Assembly: GCF_001663775.1 (NCBI RefSeq)
Contig: NZ_KV467169.1
Coordinates: 1,249,053 to 1,313,052, forward strand
Source: Arthrobacter sp. B6
Lineage (GTDB): Bacteria; Actinomycetota; Actinomycetes; Actinomycetales; Micrococcaceae
Direction of reading: 5' to 3'
DNA length: 64,000 nt
Made by a program: the position numbers and the translations under genes. Positions 50,996 to 59,806 of this stretch are shown piece by piece (the first letter of the stretch is position 1; every line of letters begins with the position of its first letter). The notes under the pieces were generated by a model. It was not told the origin of the DNA and did no database searches. It worked only from the letters and a program-made list of their open reading frames with translations.

Positions 50996-52222
50996 ATGAA
51001 CATCGGACCCATGAATATCGGCCCCATAGACATCGACCCCGCACTCAAGGCGCTGGCCGCCGCCCTCCACGGTGAGGGCCCCGCCGTCGAGCTTTCCGTC
51101 AGCGATGACGGCGGCCTGGTGGTGGGCCATGTGGAGACCCCCGGCTGCGACGACGCCGTGGCCGTGGTGCGCACGTCCGGCTCCACCGGAACCCCCAAAG
51201 CCACCATCCTGACTGTGGAGGCCCTGGCGGCCTCTTCCATGGCCACCGCCTTCGCGCTCAAGGGCGAGGGCCAGTGGCTGCTGGCCCTGCCCGTGCAGTA
51301 TGTCGCCGGAGTTCAGGTGCTGGTGCGTTCGCTTTTCGCCGGCACCCGCCCGTGGGTCATGGACATGTCGCAGGGCTTCACCCCGGAGGCCTTCACCGCG
51401 GCCGCCCTGGAGCTCACGGACAAACTCCGGTACACCTCCTTGGTCCCCACCCAGCTGCAGCGGCTCCTGGAAGACCCGTCGCCGGAAACCCTGGCGGTGC
51501 TGCGGCGCTTCAACGGCATCCTGCTCGGCGGCGCCCCGGCATCAGCCGCACTGCTCGACGCGGCACGCGAGGCCGGCGTCAGGGTGTACACCACCTACGG
51601 TTCGGCCGAAACCTGCGGCGGCTGCATCTACGACGGCTACCCGCTGGAAGGCTCGGCCGTCCGGATCGCCGAGGACGGCCACATCCTCCTCGGCGGCGAC
51701 ACCATTGCCGCCGGATACCTTGACGCCCCTGAGCAGACCGCTGATGTCTTCTTTGAGGAGGACGGCGTCCGCTGGTACCGCACCAGCGACCTCGGCAGCC
51801 TCGACGCCGACGGCCGGTTGACGGTTCTGGGCCGCGCCGATGACGTGATCATCACCGGCGGCGTCAAGGTCTCCGCCGCGCACGTCCAGGAAGAGCTGGA
51901 AAAGTACGACGGCGTCACGGCGGCTTTTGTGGCCGGCGTCCCGTCCGCCGAGTGGGGCCAGGCGGTGGCCGCCTTTGTGGCCGTCTCACCCGACCTTGCC
52001 CCCGCTGCGCCTGCCGCTGGCGCCCGGGACGATGCAGCAGGTGCGGACGCCGTGTCCGGCGGGGATCCCGCCGTCGTCCTTGAACAGGAATGGCACCGGA
52101 CGCTGGGACTGCTCGCGCCGAAAACCGTGCTCACCGCGCCGGAGCTGCTGATGCTGCCCAACGGCAAGCCTGACCGCCTGGCCATGACGGGACGGCTCAA
52201 TTCCCTGCACCGGGGAAAGTAA
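50996..52222 (+). CDS. menE: o-succinylbenzoate-CoA ligase
   Basis: 408 residues, a compact AMP-forming ligase. RTSGSTGTPKATI (residues about 59-71) is the nucleotide loop; YTTYGSAETCGGCIYDG, WYRTSDLGSLDADGRL and VLGRADDVIITGGVKV are the remaining adenylation motifs. It makes o-succinylbenzoyl-CoA, the MenB substrate. Near the end an Ala-rich insert (about residues 335-365) interrupts the C-terminal domain. AGGA lies upstream of the ATG. Operon with menB. Confidence 0.92.
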   Translation: MNIGPMNIGPIDIDPALKALAAALHGEGPAVELSVSDDGGLVVGHVETPGCDDAVAVVRTSGSTGTPKATILTVEALAASSMATAFALKGEGQWLLALPVQYVAGVQVLVRSLFAGTRPWVMDMSQGFTPEAFTAAALELTDKLRYTSLVPTQLQRLLEDPSPETLAVLRRFNGILLGGAPASAALLDAAREAGVRVYTTYGSAETCGGCIYDGYPLEGSAVRIAEDGHILLGGDTIAAGYLDAPEQTADVFFEEDGVRWYRTSDLGSLDADGRLTVLGRADDVIITGGVKVSAAHVQEELEKYDGVTAAFVAGVPSAEWGQAVAAFVAVSPDLAPAAPAAGARDDAAGADAVSGGDPAVVLEQEWHRTLGLLAPKTVLTAPELLMLPNGKPDRLAMTGRLNSLHRGK

Positions 52223-52228
52223 AGTAGT

Positions 52229-52262
52229 CCTGCACCGGCCGCCGTTTTGCAGCCGGTGCGTC
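52229..52262 (+). terminator. Hairpin between menE and menA
   Basis: GCACCGGC / GCCGGTGC with a 12-nt loop in the 80-nt gap. It could reduce read-through from menBE into menA; no T-run follows. Confidence 0.35.
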
Positions 52263-52302
52263 ACCGATTCGCCGAACCCCGACCCAACACGAGGTACTTA
52301 CC

Positions 52303-53184
52303 GTGGCCACAGCCGCACAATGGATCCAAGGCGCCCGACTCCGCACACTGCCGGCGGCGATCGCGCCAGTGCTGATCGGCACCGCTGCTGCCTTCGAAAT
52401 GGATTCGTTCATCCTCTTCAACGCGGTCCTCGCCGGGCTCGTGGCGCTGCTCCTGCAGATCGGCGTCAACTACGCCAACGACTACTCGGACGGCATCCGC
52501 GGCACGGATGAGGACCGTGTGGGCCCGCTGCGGCTAGTGGGATCCGGCGCCGCACAACCCGAACACGTCAAGTACGCCGCCTTCGGCGCATTCGCCGCTG
52601 CCATGGTGGTTGGCCTGGTGCTGGTGGTCATCACCCAGAGCTGGTGGCTGATCCTGGTGGGCCTGGGCTGCCTGATGGCCGCCTGGGGCTACACCGGCGG
52701 CAAGAACCCCTACGGCTACATGGGCCTGGGCGATGTTTTTGTGTTCGTTTTCTTTGGCCTGGTGGCCACGCTGGGCACGACGTACACGCAGGCCGGACAG
52801 ATCAGCCTGGCGTCCATCATTGGTGCCATTGGGACGGGTCTTATCGCCACAGCCCTGCTGATGGCCAACAACGTCCGGGACATCCCCACGGACATCCAGG
52901 CCGGAAAGAAGACGCTGGCAGTCCGCCTCGGCGACAAGCATGCCCGGGAGAGCTACGTGCTGATGCTCGCCGTGGCTATCCTGCTGGTGATCATTCTGGC
53001 GCCGGGCCGGCCCTGGATGCTGATCGTCCTGCTCCTCATCCCCGCCTGCCTGATGCCGGCCTGGCTGATGATCAACGGGCGCAAGCGCAAGAGCCTCATC
53101 CCGGTGCTGAAGCAGACCGGCATGATCAACCTCGGCTACAGCCTGCTGTTCTCACTGGGACTGGTGCTCAGCCACGGGTTCTAG
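52303..53184 (+). CDS. menA: 1,4-dihydroxy-2-naphthoate polyprenyltransferase
   Basis: 293 residues, UbiA superfamily, about eight or nine helices. The first Asp-rich motif is NYANDYSDGIRGTDEDRVGPLR and the second is NNVRDIPTDIQAGKKTLAVRLGD. It attaches the isoprenoid side chain to make demethylmenaquinone. The GTG start follows GAGG at 10-12 nt. The end overlaps the convergent DUF4229 gene by 4 nt. Confidence 0.93.
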   Translation: MATAAQWIQGARLRTLPAAIAPVLIGTAAAFEMDSFILFNAVLAGLVALLLQIGVNYANDYSDGIRGTDEDRVGPLRLVGSGAAQPEHVKYAAFGAFAAAMVVGLVLVVITQSWWLILVGLGCLMAAWGYTGGKNPYGYMGLGDVFVFVFFGLVATLGTTYTQAGQISLASIIGAIGTGLIATALLMANNVRDIPTDIQAGKKTLAVRLGDKHARESYVLMLAVAILLVIILAPGRPWMLIVLLLIPACLMPAWLMINGRKRKSLIPVLKQTGMINLGYSLLFSLGLVLSHGF

Positions 53185-53522
53185 CCGTTCTGGCCCGTGG
53201 TTTTTGAAGGATCGGCTGCTGGAGGCTTGGCGTCGGTGCGGATAGTGACATCCGGGTTGGCGTCCACCAGGGTGTCCTCGGCCTGGGCATCGTCCACTTC
53301 GCCGGCGGTGCGCAGCGGCTTGGCTTTGCCCGAAAACCTGCGGCGCATGGCGGCGGTGGCCTCATCACGCTGCTCCTGGAAGAAGAGGTAGCTGACCGCG
53401 AAGGCGATGCCGGCGGCGCAGATGACTGACATCACCGCGCCCAGGCCAAGGAAGAGGAACAGCACAAAGAGCGGCGCGAACAGCGCCAGACGGATCAGGG
53501 AGTATTTCAGGAAAGCCACCAT
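53181..53522 (-). CDS. DUF4229-like small membrane protein
   Basis: 113 residues. Two hydrophobic helices (about residues 8-48), a short basic/acidic helix (QEQRDEATAAMRRRF) and a polar tail fit the DUF4229 family, which often lies beside menA in actinobacteria. Function unknown. It overlaps menA tail to tail and diverges from the next gene. Confidence 0.7.
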   Translation of the reverse strand: MVAFLKYSLIRLALFAPLFVLFLFLGLGAVMSVICAAGIAFAVSYLFFQEQRDEATAAMRRRFSGKAKPLRTAGEVDDAQAEDTLVDANPDVTIRTDAKPPAADPSKTTGQNG

Positions 53523-53579
53523 CCAAGTTTAGCCGCCCAGCAGGAACTCCCGCCCCGTCCGGACGATAGACTTAATGGC

Positions 53580-54056
53580 ATGCTCTTCCGTGTGGTTCTC
53601 GCCGTCGCAGTACTCGCCATCTTTGTGTATGGCCTGGTGGACGTGATCCGCACTGACGGACGCCTCACCCGGGGCATCTCCAAGCCCGCCTGGATCGTCG
53701 TGATGGTTGTCCTGCCGGTGCTGGGGGCCGTTCTGTGGCTCCTGATCGGCCGTCCGCGCGGCAATCCCCCCGTCCGGCAGGCCTACAGCCACCCCACCGC
53801 GCCGGACGACGATCCCGACTTCCTCCGCAACCTCGAAGTCCGCCGCCGCAACCAGGCGGAGGCCGCACGCCTGAAAAAGCTCAAGGATGAGCTGGAGGCG
53901 AAGGGAAAGGCCGACGGCGGTTCCTCCGGCGCCGGTCCGGACACCGGCCGCCGTGGGCCGGGTACGTCCGGAGGAGACGGCGGCGTCGACGGCGGAGCGG
54001 CCGGCGATGCCAGCAGTGGGGATGCTGACACGCACGATACCGACGACCGGAAGTAG
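53580..54056 (+). CDS. PLDc_N domain membrane protein
   Basis: 158 residues. Two membrane helices flank the conserved DVIRTDGRLTRGISKPAWIVVMVVLPVLGAVLWLLIGRP, the phospholipase D N-terminal (PLDc_N) signature. No phospholipase catalytic HKD domain follows; the rest is a charged coiled region (RRRNQAEAARLKKLKDELEAKGK) and a disordered Gly/Asp tail. The ATG is 7 nt after TAGACT, so probably leaderless. The next gene starts 5 nt downstream. Confidence 0.78.
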   Translation: MLFRVVLAVAVLAIFVYGLVDVIRTDGRLTRGISKPAWIVVMVVLPVLGAVLWLLIGRPRGNPPVRQAYSHPTAPDDDPDFLRNLEVRRRNQAEAARLKKLKDELEAKGKADGGSSGAGPDTGRRGPGTSGGDGGVDGGAAGDASSGDADTHDTDDRK

Positions 54057-54061
54057 GATCT

Positions 54062-54754
54062 ATGGCTCACGAACCCGACGGAGAACAGCAACTGCAGACC
54101 ACGCAGCCCGAACCCCCGTCAGGCGAGCCACCTGCCCCGTACCCTCCCACCCAGCCTGAACCTGGCCGGCCCGACCTTGGCCCGCCTGCTCCCGGCATTG
54201 CTTCCTCCCGGCCTGCCGGTCCGCCCGCGCCGCCACCGCGGCCCGGGCTGTCCTACTCCTCCCCGGCGCCCATCGTGGTGGTACCGGAGAGTCCGGGCCC
54301 CTTGAAGGCGGCAAGGACCTTTTGGCTTCTCAGCTTCATCGCCGGCGTCGCCGTCCTGGTGGGCTCCTTCCTTACCCGTGACTCCCACCTCGAGCGGCTG
54401 CGTGCAGTCGTTGACGAGATGGCGCCCGGCGGAGACGCGGACGCCGTGACGGCTGCTTCCGCCATCGTCTTCTGGGGCAGCCTGGGAGCGCTGCTGCTGG
54501 TGATCGTCCTCGAGGTGGCCGCGCTGGCGATCCTCAACGGCCGACGGGCCTGGGTCCGCTGGCTGATGGTCCCGCTGCTGCTTGTGCATGTGGGCGCTGT
54601 GCTGGTGGCGGAGGCATTCCTCGTTCCCGAAGGCGACGCCGGCAGCTATGTGTGGCTGCTGTGGGGTGCGCAGCTGCTCCTGGCCTTCGTGGGTCTGGTA
54701 CTGCTGTTCATGCCGTCCAGCAGCGCCTGGCTCCGGTCCCGGACGCAGGCTTAA
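54062..54754 (+). CDS. Four-helix membrane protein with Pro-rich cytosolic tail
   Basis: 230 residues. Residues 1-80 are Pro/Glu-rich and disordered. Four hydrophobic segments follow (about 84-103, 133-155, 160-185, 195-220), with a charged loop between the first two. I recognise no family. It ends 14 nt before the convergent IniC-like gene and is probably co-transcribed with the PLDc_N gene. Confidence 0.6.
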   Translation: MAHEPDGEQQLQTTQPEPPSGEPPAPYPPTQPEPGRPDLGPPAPGIASSRPAGPPAPPPRPGLSYSSPAPIVVVPESPGPLKAARTFWLLSFIAGVAVLVGSFLTRDSHLERLRAVVDEMAPGGDADAVTAASAIVFWGSLGALLLVIVLEVAALAILNGRRAWVRWLMVPLLLVHVGAVLVAEAFLVPEGDAGSYVWLLWGAQLLLAFVGLVLLFMPSSSAWLRSRTQA

Positions 54755-54768
54755 CTTCCGACGTGGGG

Positions 54769-56253
54769 CTAGTGGTTCAGCTGCAGGGCGGCGCAGTCGG
54801 CGAGGACGCCCTCACAGCTGCGCATCACCACGCGGCACACGTCCTGCCCTGAACGGTCCGTCATGGGGTTCTCCGAAACCAGCCGCCAGCGGCGAAGGCA
54901 TTCCCGGGCCTTCGCGATGATTTCCTCAGGTGGCGCCTCGGGTTCCAGGGCAAGGCGGAGATACGCCGCGGTGCCTGCGCCGCCCAACAGCCTCTCGGCT
55001 TCGACCGCCAGGTCGTGGCTGAGAGTGGATCCCGCGGTTCGCAGGGTGGCGAGCAGGCGCAGTTCACGGAACTCGTGGGCGTTGACCTGAAGCCGCTCCA
55101 ATGCCGCCGCCAGGTGTCCCGAGCCTTCACGCGGCGACGTCCGGAGCAGGGTTTCCACACCCACCAGTGCGGTGCGTGCCTTCAGGGCGTCGGCGCGGGC
55201 ATGGAACTGGCGGGCCACCATGGCAAGCAACGGGTCCAGGCCGCTGCGCCTCGCAAGTTCGTGGGCCAAGGGAGTGGGGTCCGTAAAGCCCGCCCGGATC
55301 AGCACCACGCCAAGCCGGATCCCGAACAGCCCGAACCGCTCCAGCAAGGATGCCCTGGCGTCGGCGCCGAGGCGCTCCGGCACGGCGGAACGCAGGAACC
55401 TGTCAGCGGAGAGCAACAGCTTTTCCCGGTCCGCCCGCTCCATGCCGGCGAGCAGGGCCAGGGATTCGTAGTCTGCCTGCCGCATGCTTCGGGCACTCTG
55501 CGCCAGGAGCCCAGCCACCGGGACCACCCCCAATGCCAGCTTCCGCAGGCTGTGGTCCCGGCGATATCGCTCCGCGATATCCCCGGCAGAAAGTAGGGAA
55601 TCGATCCGCCCCGCGCCAATCTCGTCTGCCCTGGACAGCACGGCAACGGCGTTGACGGTGCCGGACCGGCCAGCCTCGGTGTCCCTGAAAGACTCCAGGA
55701 ACCGAAGATCCGAGGCGTGCATATGCCGCATAAGGTATATAACGGCGTCGGCCTGCGAGGGTGAGTCCTCCGGAGTGAGGAACCTGACAGACCTGGCCGA
55801 AACATCCTCGGACAGGGAGGCGATGCCCGGGGTGTCGATCAGGGTGACCTCCCGCAAGCTCTCCGATGGCCACTCAACGACCAGCCGTTCGACGTCTTCC
55901 GCGTGTTCCTGGCCGAGGACGAACACCAGCCGCCCGTCCACCCTCTTGAGCGGCAGCGTGCGCGGCTCCCCCTCCAGCGGGTAGAGCGTGATGCGCGGTG
56001 AATGCCCGTACCGGTACCACGTGACGATGCGCGTACATTCCCCCGTATCGGTGGGCGCAATTTCCTCGCCGATGATGGCGTTGAGCAGGGTCGATTTGCC
56101 GGCCTTCACCATGCCGGCCACAGCGACCCGAAGGGGCTCGGCAAGCCGCCTGGCGTAACCTTCCAGGGCTTCTGCCGCCACCGGGTCATCGCGGTAGACA
56201 GCGCGGGCTTCCTGGATCAGGTCTGCCACTCCGGCACTGGTTGCTTCCCTCAT
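54769..56253 (-). CDS. iniC: Dynamin-like GTPase, IniC type
   Basis: 494 residues. The G motifs are complete: GMVKAGKST (47-55), DTPG (140-143) and SRAD (207-210) as G4. The remainder is helical and has no membrane segment or amphipathic paddle. In mycobacteria IniC is the partner of IniA in the isoniazid-inducible iniBAC operon and belongs to the bacterial dynamins that act on membranes. It overlaps the IniA-like gene by 4 nt, which indicates co-translation and a probable heteromeric complex. Confidence 0.82.
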   Translation of the reverse strand: MREATSAGVADLIQEARAVYRDDPVAAEALEGYARRLAEPLRVAVAGMVKAGKSTLLNAIIGEEIAPTDTGECTRIVTWYRYGHSPRITLYPLEGEPRTLPLKRVDGRLVFVLGQEHAEDVERLVVEWPSESLREVTLIDTPGIASLSEDVSARSVRFLTPEDSPSQADAVIYLMRHMHASDLRFLESFRDTEAGRSGTVNAVAVLSRADEIGAGRIDSLLSAGDIAERYRRDHSLRKLALGVVPVAGLLAQSARSMRQADYESLALLAGMERADREKLLLSADRFLRSAVPERLGADARASLLERFGLFGIRLGVVLIRAGFTDPTPLAHELARRSGLDPLLAMVARQFHARADALKARTALVGVETLLRTSPREGSGHLAAALERLQVNAHEFRELRLLATLRTAGSTLSHDLAVEAERLLGGAGTAAYLRLALEPEAPPEEIIAKARECLRRWRLVSENPMTDRSGQDVCRVVMRSCEGVLADCAALQLNH

Positions 56254-58397
56254 CCGGCCGCCGCCACTGCCTGGGCCTGCGCGCTTCCCGCGGGAAGCCC
56301 GGCCGAGTGACGGCCGTGTTGCGGGCCGCCTGGCTGGTCAGTGGTTGCCTGGGCAATGCCCGGCTGCGGACTGCCTGTCTGTGGGCTGCCGAAATGGTGG
56401 TCGGCGGGCTGGGGCCTTGCCGGCTGGGCGGTCGCGGGCGCTCCCCCAGGGGGCCTGGCTCCGGCTGCATTGGCCCCAGCGGGCCCGGCTCCTGCGGGCC
56501 TGGCTCCCGCCGGCTCGGCTGCCACGACCTCCGCAGCGCGGTGCAGGGCATCCACACGCTTGAGCTCCGACTTAATGTCCCGGATGCGCATGTCCTTTTC
56601 CAGCCGGTACGTGGTGGCGGCCTTTTGCGCAGCCGCCACGGAGTCGGACAGCGAACGGTGGTGCTCCTCCGCGATTTCGGTGAAATGGTCGCGGGTGGAC
56701 CGCTGGACGAGGCGGAGCCGGTCCTTGAGCTGCTTTCCCACCTGGAACACAACGTCGTCCAGCTGGCGGCGGACCAAGGCCTTCGCTTCTGTTTGCCGGC
56801 GCTTGAGCCTGGCTTCCTTGTCCTCCCGGTAGGCTTTGCTTCCCAGCAGGAGTCCTGCTCCGACAGAAAGCGGATTGATCAGGGCCATTCCAAAGATGCC
56901 GGTCAGCAGGCCAAACATCAGCACGCCGCCGTAGGAGCCACGCATGCCGATCAGGACCTTCTGCATCGGCTTGATCTTCCCGTCATCCAGCCCCGGCATT
57001 TCATCCACGGGGTCCAGGGCGTCCCCCGTGTCAGAAACGCGCAGCACGGGAAGCGACACTTCGTCCTCGGAAAAGTGCTCGGCCACCTGTGTTGCCAGCC
57101 ACTGAGCCCGTTCGCTGGTCCAGACAAACGTGTCCGAGATCGCGCCTGCTGCGCATTCCTCCAGCCAAATCGAGAACTGCGGCCAGGTGGGACCGGGGTC
57201 GCCCAGGTCGATGGCGGTCTCAGCCTCGCGCTGGATCCGCCGCAAGCGGTCCCGCAGGTCGTACTCCATGTCGGAAATGAGGTCGCTGATGCCGTCGTTC
57301 AGGGTGATCTGCCACCGGGCGGAACGCTTGCGCAGGTCATCGGCCTCGAGTTTGGCTGCCTCCAGGCCGGCGATCATGAGGGGTGTTCCTTCGGGGTCCT
57401 CCAGTGCCGCGAGCTCCGACTGCAGGGACAGGCGAAGGTTGTCCGTCACGGACAGAAGGTCCTGGCTCACGGAGCGGCGCTGGATCCGTTCCGCCTTGCC
57501 CACGATTTCGTTCCGGAGGTGGCCCACCAGGCCTGGAAAACCTGACTCGTTGTTCAGTTCGACGTCCTGCAGCCGCGTTGCTTCGAGGCGGAGATCGGAG
57601 GAAACCGGAAACAAGGGGATGTCCGGCGACACCTGGGAAAGGTGGCCGCGGTCCAGTTCGGCAACCCTGCGCCATTCCGGGTACAGGTCAGTTTTGGACA
57701 GCACGCCCACCACGCTCGGGGTGATCCGCATGGCCTGCTTCAGGAACCTGATCTCGGGTTCGGTATATTCCTGGGACGCGTCCGAAACGAGAAGCATGGC
57801 GTCTGCCGAAGGCAGCGCGGTGAGGGTGGTCAGCGTGTGCGTTGACCCCAGCCCGCCGACGCCCGGTGAATCGACGACAGTCAGGCCGCCGGCCAAAACC
57901 TTGCGGGGCAGGAAGACCTCTGCGGCCACCAGCTTCTTGGCGTTGCCGGGGTTTCCGCGTTCAGAAACGTAGGTGGCGAGGTCGGCGATGCTGACGGGCT
58001 GGCGTTCGAGTGCCGCCTCATCGCCGGGTTCCGCGTCGGCCCGCGGCAGGAGCACGGACGCCGATGCCGGATCCCCATGCCGGACCACCGTGGGCACGGA
58101 GGTGGCGATGTCGTCGTCGACAGGGCACACCGGGGCGTTCACCAGGGCGTTGATGAGCTTGCTCTTCCCCTGCTTGAATTCCCCCACCACAATCACGCGG
58201 ATGCTTGGATCCTGCAGTCTGCGCAGCGTCTGGTCGAGGCGTTTCCGCAGGTCGGCACGGTCTCCGGCGCCGACCAACTCGATGCCCTGCTCCACGAGCT
58301 TTGTCAGTTGTGCAGTCGTGGGGGGCGCTGAGGGCCTTGCCTGTCCTGCCGGGTCTGCCGTCTTTGCCAGACCCCCGGTGCGTTGCGTTTCAGCCAC
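56250..58397 (-). CDS. iniA: Dynamin-like GTPase with membrane hairpin, IniA type
   Basis: 715 residues. GTPase motifs: GEFKQGKSK (72-80), DSPG (176-179) and SKTD (234-237). A hydrophobic double segment at about 490-520 (GGVLMFGLLTGIFGMALINPL) should insert in the membrane. Helices that would form the stalk flank it, and residues 628-715 are an Ala/Gly/Pro/Gln-rich tail of variable repeats not typical of the enzyme core. It resembles mycobacterial IniA, which remodels membranes under cell-wall stress. Upstream, a strong hairpin separates it from iniB. Confidence 0.85.
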   Translation of the reverse strand: MAETQRTGGLAKTADPAGQARPSAPPTTAQLTKLVEQGIELVGAGDRADLRKRLDQTLRRLQDPSIRVIVVGEFKQGKSKLINALVNAPVCPVDDDIATSVPTVVRHGDPASASVLLPRADAEPGDEAALERQPVSIADLATYVSERGNPGNAKKLVAAEVFLPRKVLAGGLTVVDSPGVGGLGSTHTLTTLTALPSADAMLLVSDASQEYTEPEIRFLKQAMRITPSVVGVLSKTDLYPEWRRVAELDRGHLSQVSPDIPLFPVSSDLRLEATRLQDVELNNESGFPGLVGHLRNEIVGKAERIQRRSVSQDLLSVTDNLRLSLQSELAALEDPEGTPLMIAGLEAAKLEADDLRKRSARWQITLNDGISDLISDMEYDLRDRLRRIQREAETAIDLGDPGPTWPQFSIWLEECAAGAISDTFVWTSERAQWLATQVAEHFSEDEVSLPVLRVSDTGDALDPVDEMPGLDDGKIKPMQKVLIGMRGSYGGVLMFGLLTGIFGMALINPLSVGAGLLLGSKAYREDKEARLKRRQTEAKALVRRQLDDVVFQVGKQLKDRLRLVQRSTRDHFTEIAEEHHRSLSDSVAAAQKAATTYRLEKDMRIRDIKSELKRVDALHRAAEVVAAEPAGARPAGAGPAGANAAGARPPGGAPATAQPARPQPADHHFGSPQTGSPQPGIAQATTDQPGGPQHGRHSAGLPAGSAQAQAVAAAG

Positions 58398-58451
58398 AGC
58401 CAGTCCTTTGCTTCAAGTCTCGAAAATGGGACGTTGTGGGTTGCCGTGAGA

Positions 58452-58489
58452 AGTGCCCGGCAGGTGCACTGGGCCACCTGCCGGGCACT
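58452..58489 (-). terminator. Strong hairpin between iniB and iniA
   Basis: Perfect 15-bp stem AGTGCCCGGCAGGTG / CACCTGCCGGGCACT with an 8-nt loop, 22 nt past the iniB stop and 54 nt before iniA. It should stop most transcripts after iniB or protect the iniB mRNA end, so iniA-iniC would be expressed at a lower level by read-through. Confidence 0.75.
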
Positions 58490-58511
58490 CCCGGTACCCC
58501 GGAACTAACTG

Positions 58512-59642
58512 CTACAGGATGACTGCCGAATCATCCTCAGCGCTGATATCGGCGTCGACTTCTACCTCGGTGTTGATTGAGTTGTCCTCGGTGAACTCGA
58601 GCTGGTTGTCGGCAACAACGATGTTGTCCTCGACCACCGTCGTCTGCGAGTTGTCGTTGAAGGAGTCCTCGAGCTCGACGTCTACCTCAGTTGAGGTCTC
58701 GTTGAACGAGTCGTCAATCTCAACGTCCGTTTCGGTCTCGTTGAATGAGTCCTCAACCTCGACTTCGGTGGAGTTGTCGGTGTTGAAGGAATCCTCAACC
58801 TCAACGTCAACGTCAGTGGAGTTGTCCTGGAAGGAGTCCTCGATCTCAACAGAGTTATCAACGCGGTTGTCCGAGTTGTCGTTGAAGGAATCCTCAACCT
58901 CGACGTCCAGTTCGGTGTTGACCGAGTTGTCCGAGTTGTCGTTGAAGGAATCCTCAACCTCGACGTCCAAGTCGGTGTTGAAGGAGTCGTCGATGTCCGT
59001 CTCCTCGTTGCCGATGTTGACGTCGCCGCCGGCGCGGATGGAGTTGTCGGTCGAATTGTCCGTGGAGTTGTCCGTGTTGTAGGAGTCCTCGATGTTGTTG
59101 GAATCCTCAACGTCGGCGTCGTCGCCGGCAGCAATCGCACGGTCGCCGGAAGCAACGACGGAGTCGTTGTCGAACCACTGCTCAACGTCGCCGTCGGCCC
59201 AGATGTTCTGGTTGACGGACTGGTCGACGATCGTGTCCCGGTCATCCACCGTTGAGGTGTAGGAGTAGTTGTTGACTACGTGGTGCAGCTGCTGGACGGC
59301 GTGTGCGTGGTCATCATGGTCGTGGTGTCCGCCGCCGCCATGTCCGCCACCGGCGGGAGGAGGCGTGGTGCCGCCGGTGCCGCCACCGCCGCCGCCGTTG
59401 TGGCCGGTTGATGCGCCGTTACCGCCGGTGTTGTAGTCCCGGTCGAAGGAGGAGTGGTTGAGGGTGATCGGTGCATAGTCCAAAACAACAGGCATGGCGG
59501 CGTCGACGTCGGCGGAGCAGACCTTACCCAGGCCGTGATCGTCGAGTACCTTCTCCGGGTCGTCCAGGAAGTCCTGGGCAGCTTGCCGGTTGCCGAAGAG
59601 GTGCATCAGGAACTGGACGAGGTCGTTTGCGAGTGTGGGCAT
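58512..59642 (-). CDS. iniB: IniB-like protein with acidic DSFN/Q repeats
   Basis: 376 residues. The N-terminal ~60 residues (ANDLVQFLMHLFGNRQAAQDFLDDPEKVLDDHGL) match the IniB N-terminal domain. A Gly/His-rich linker follows (about 70-115), then a long acidic region with eight DSF(N/Q) steps such as VEVEDSFNDNSDNS between about residues 215 and 350. There is no signal peptide, membrane helix or cysteine-rich part; the repeats may form a beta-solenoid or a flexible polyanion. The ATG has GAGGA upstream. Its promoter region contains several TAGGGG motifs. Confidence 0.75.
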   Translation of the reverse strand: MPTLANDLVQFLMHLFGNRQAAQDFLDDPEKVLDDHGLGKVCSADVDAAMPVVLDYAPITLNHSSFDRDYNTGGNGASTGHNGGGGGGTGGTTPPPAGGGHGGGGHHDHDDHAHAVQQLHHVVNNYSYTSTVDDRDTIVDQSVNQNIWADGDVEQWFDNDSVVASGDRAIAAGDDADVEDSNNIEDSYNTDNSTDNSTDNSIRAGGDVNIGNEETDIDDSFNTDLDVEVEDSFNDNSDNSVNTELDVEVEDSFNDNSDNRVDNSVEIEDSFQDNSTDVDVEVEDSFNTDNSTEVEVEDSFNETETDVEIDDSFNETSTEVDVELEDSFNDNSQTTVVEDNIVVADNQLEFTEDNSINTEVEVDADISAEDDSAVIL

Positions 59643-59745
59643 TGGATGTCCTCAAATCTTCTCTGAGTTGTGGAGTGGCCTGGCTTCGTTACCGGGCTTG
59701 AATCAAACGTACGGTCCCACCCAAAGACCGGGCATCGGGACACTT

Positions 59746-59806
59746 CCCCCTACCGTCCGGCCCCCTGCTAGGGGATCGCCGGCTATCCCGTTAGGGGCAC
59801 TAGGGG
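59746..59806. promoter_or_regulatory. Cluster of TAGGGG motifs in the iniB promoter
   Basis: TAGGGG occurs at 59769, 59792 and 59801, the last two in direct repeat 9 bp apart. Its complement is at 59747-59752, and CCCCTGCTAGGGG forms a palindrome. All lie between the LuxR stop and iniB, about 105-165 nt from the iniB start. They are good candidates for binding by the LuxR-type protein encoded next door. Confidence 0.55.

Noticed and set aside
58650..58990. Repetitive DNA that might be a CRISPR or non-coding repeat array
   Set aside because: The repeats are in frame, diverged at third positions, and encode the DSFN/Q steps of the IniB-like protein.
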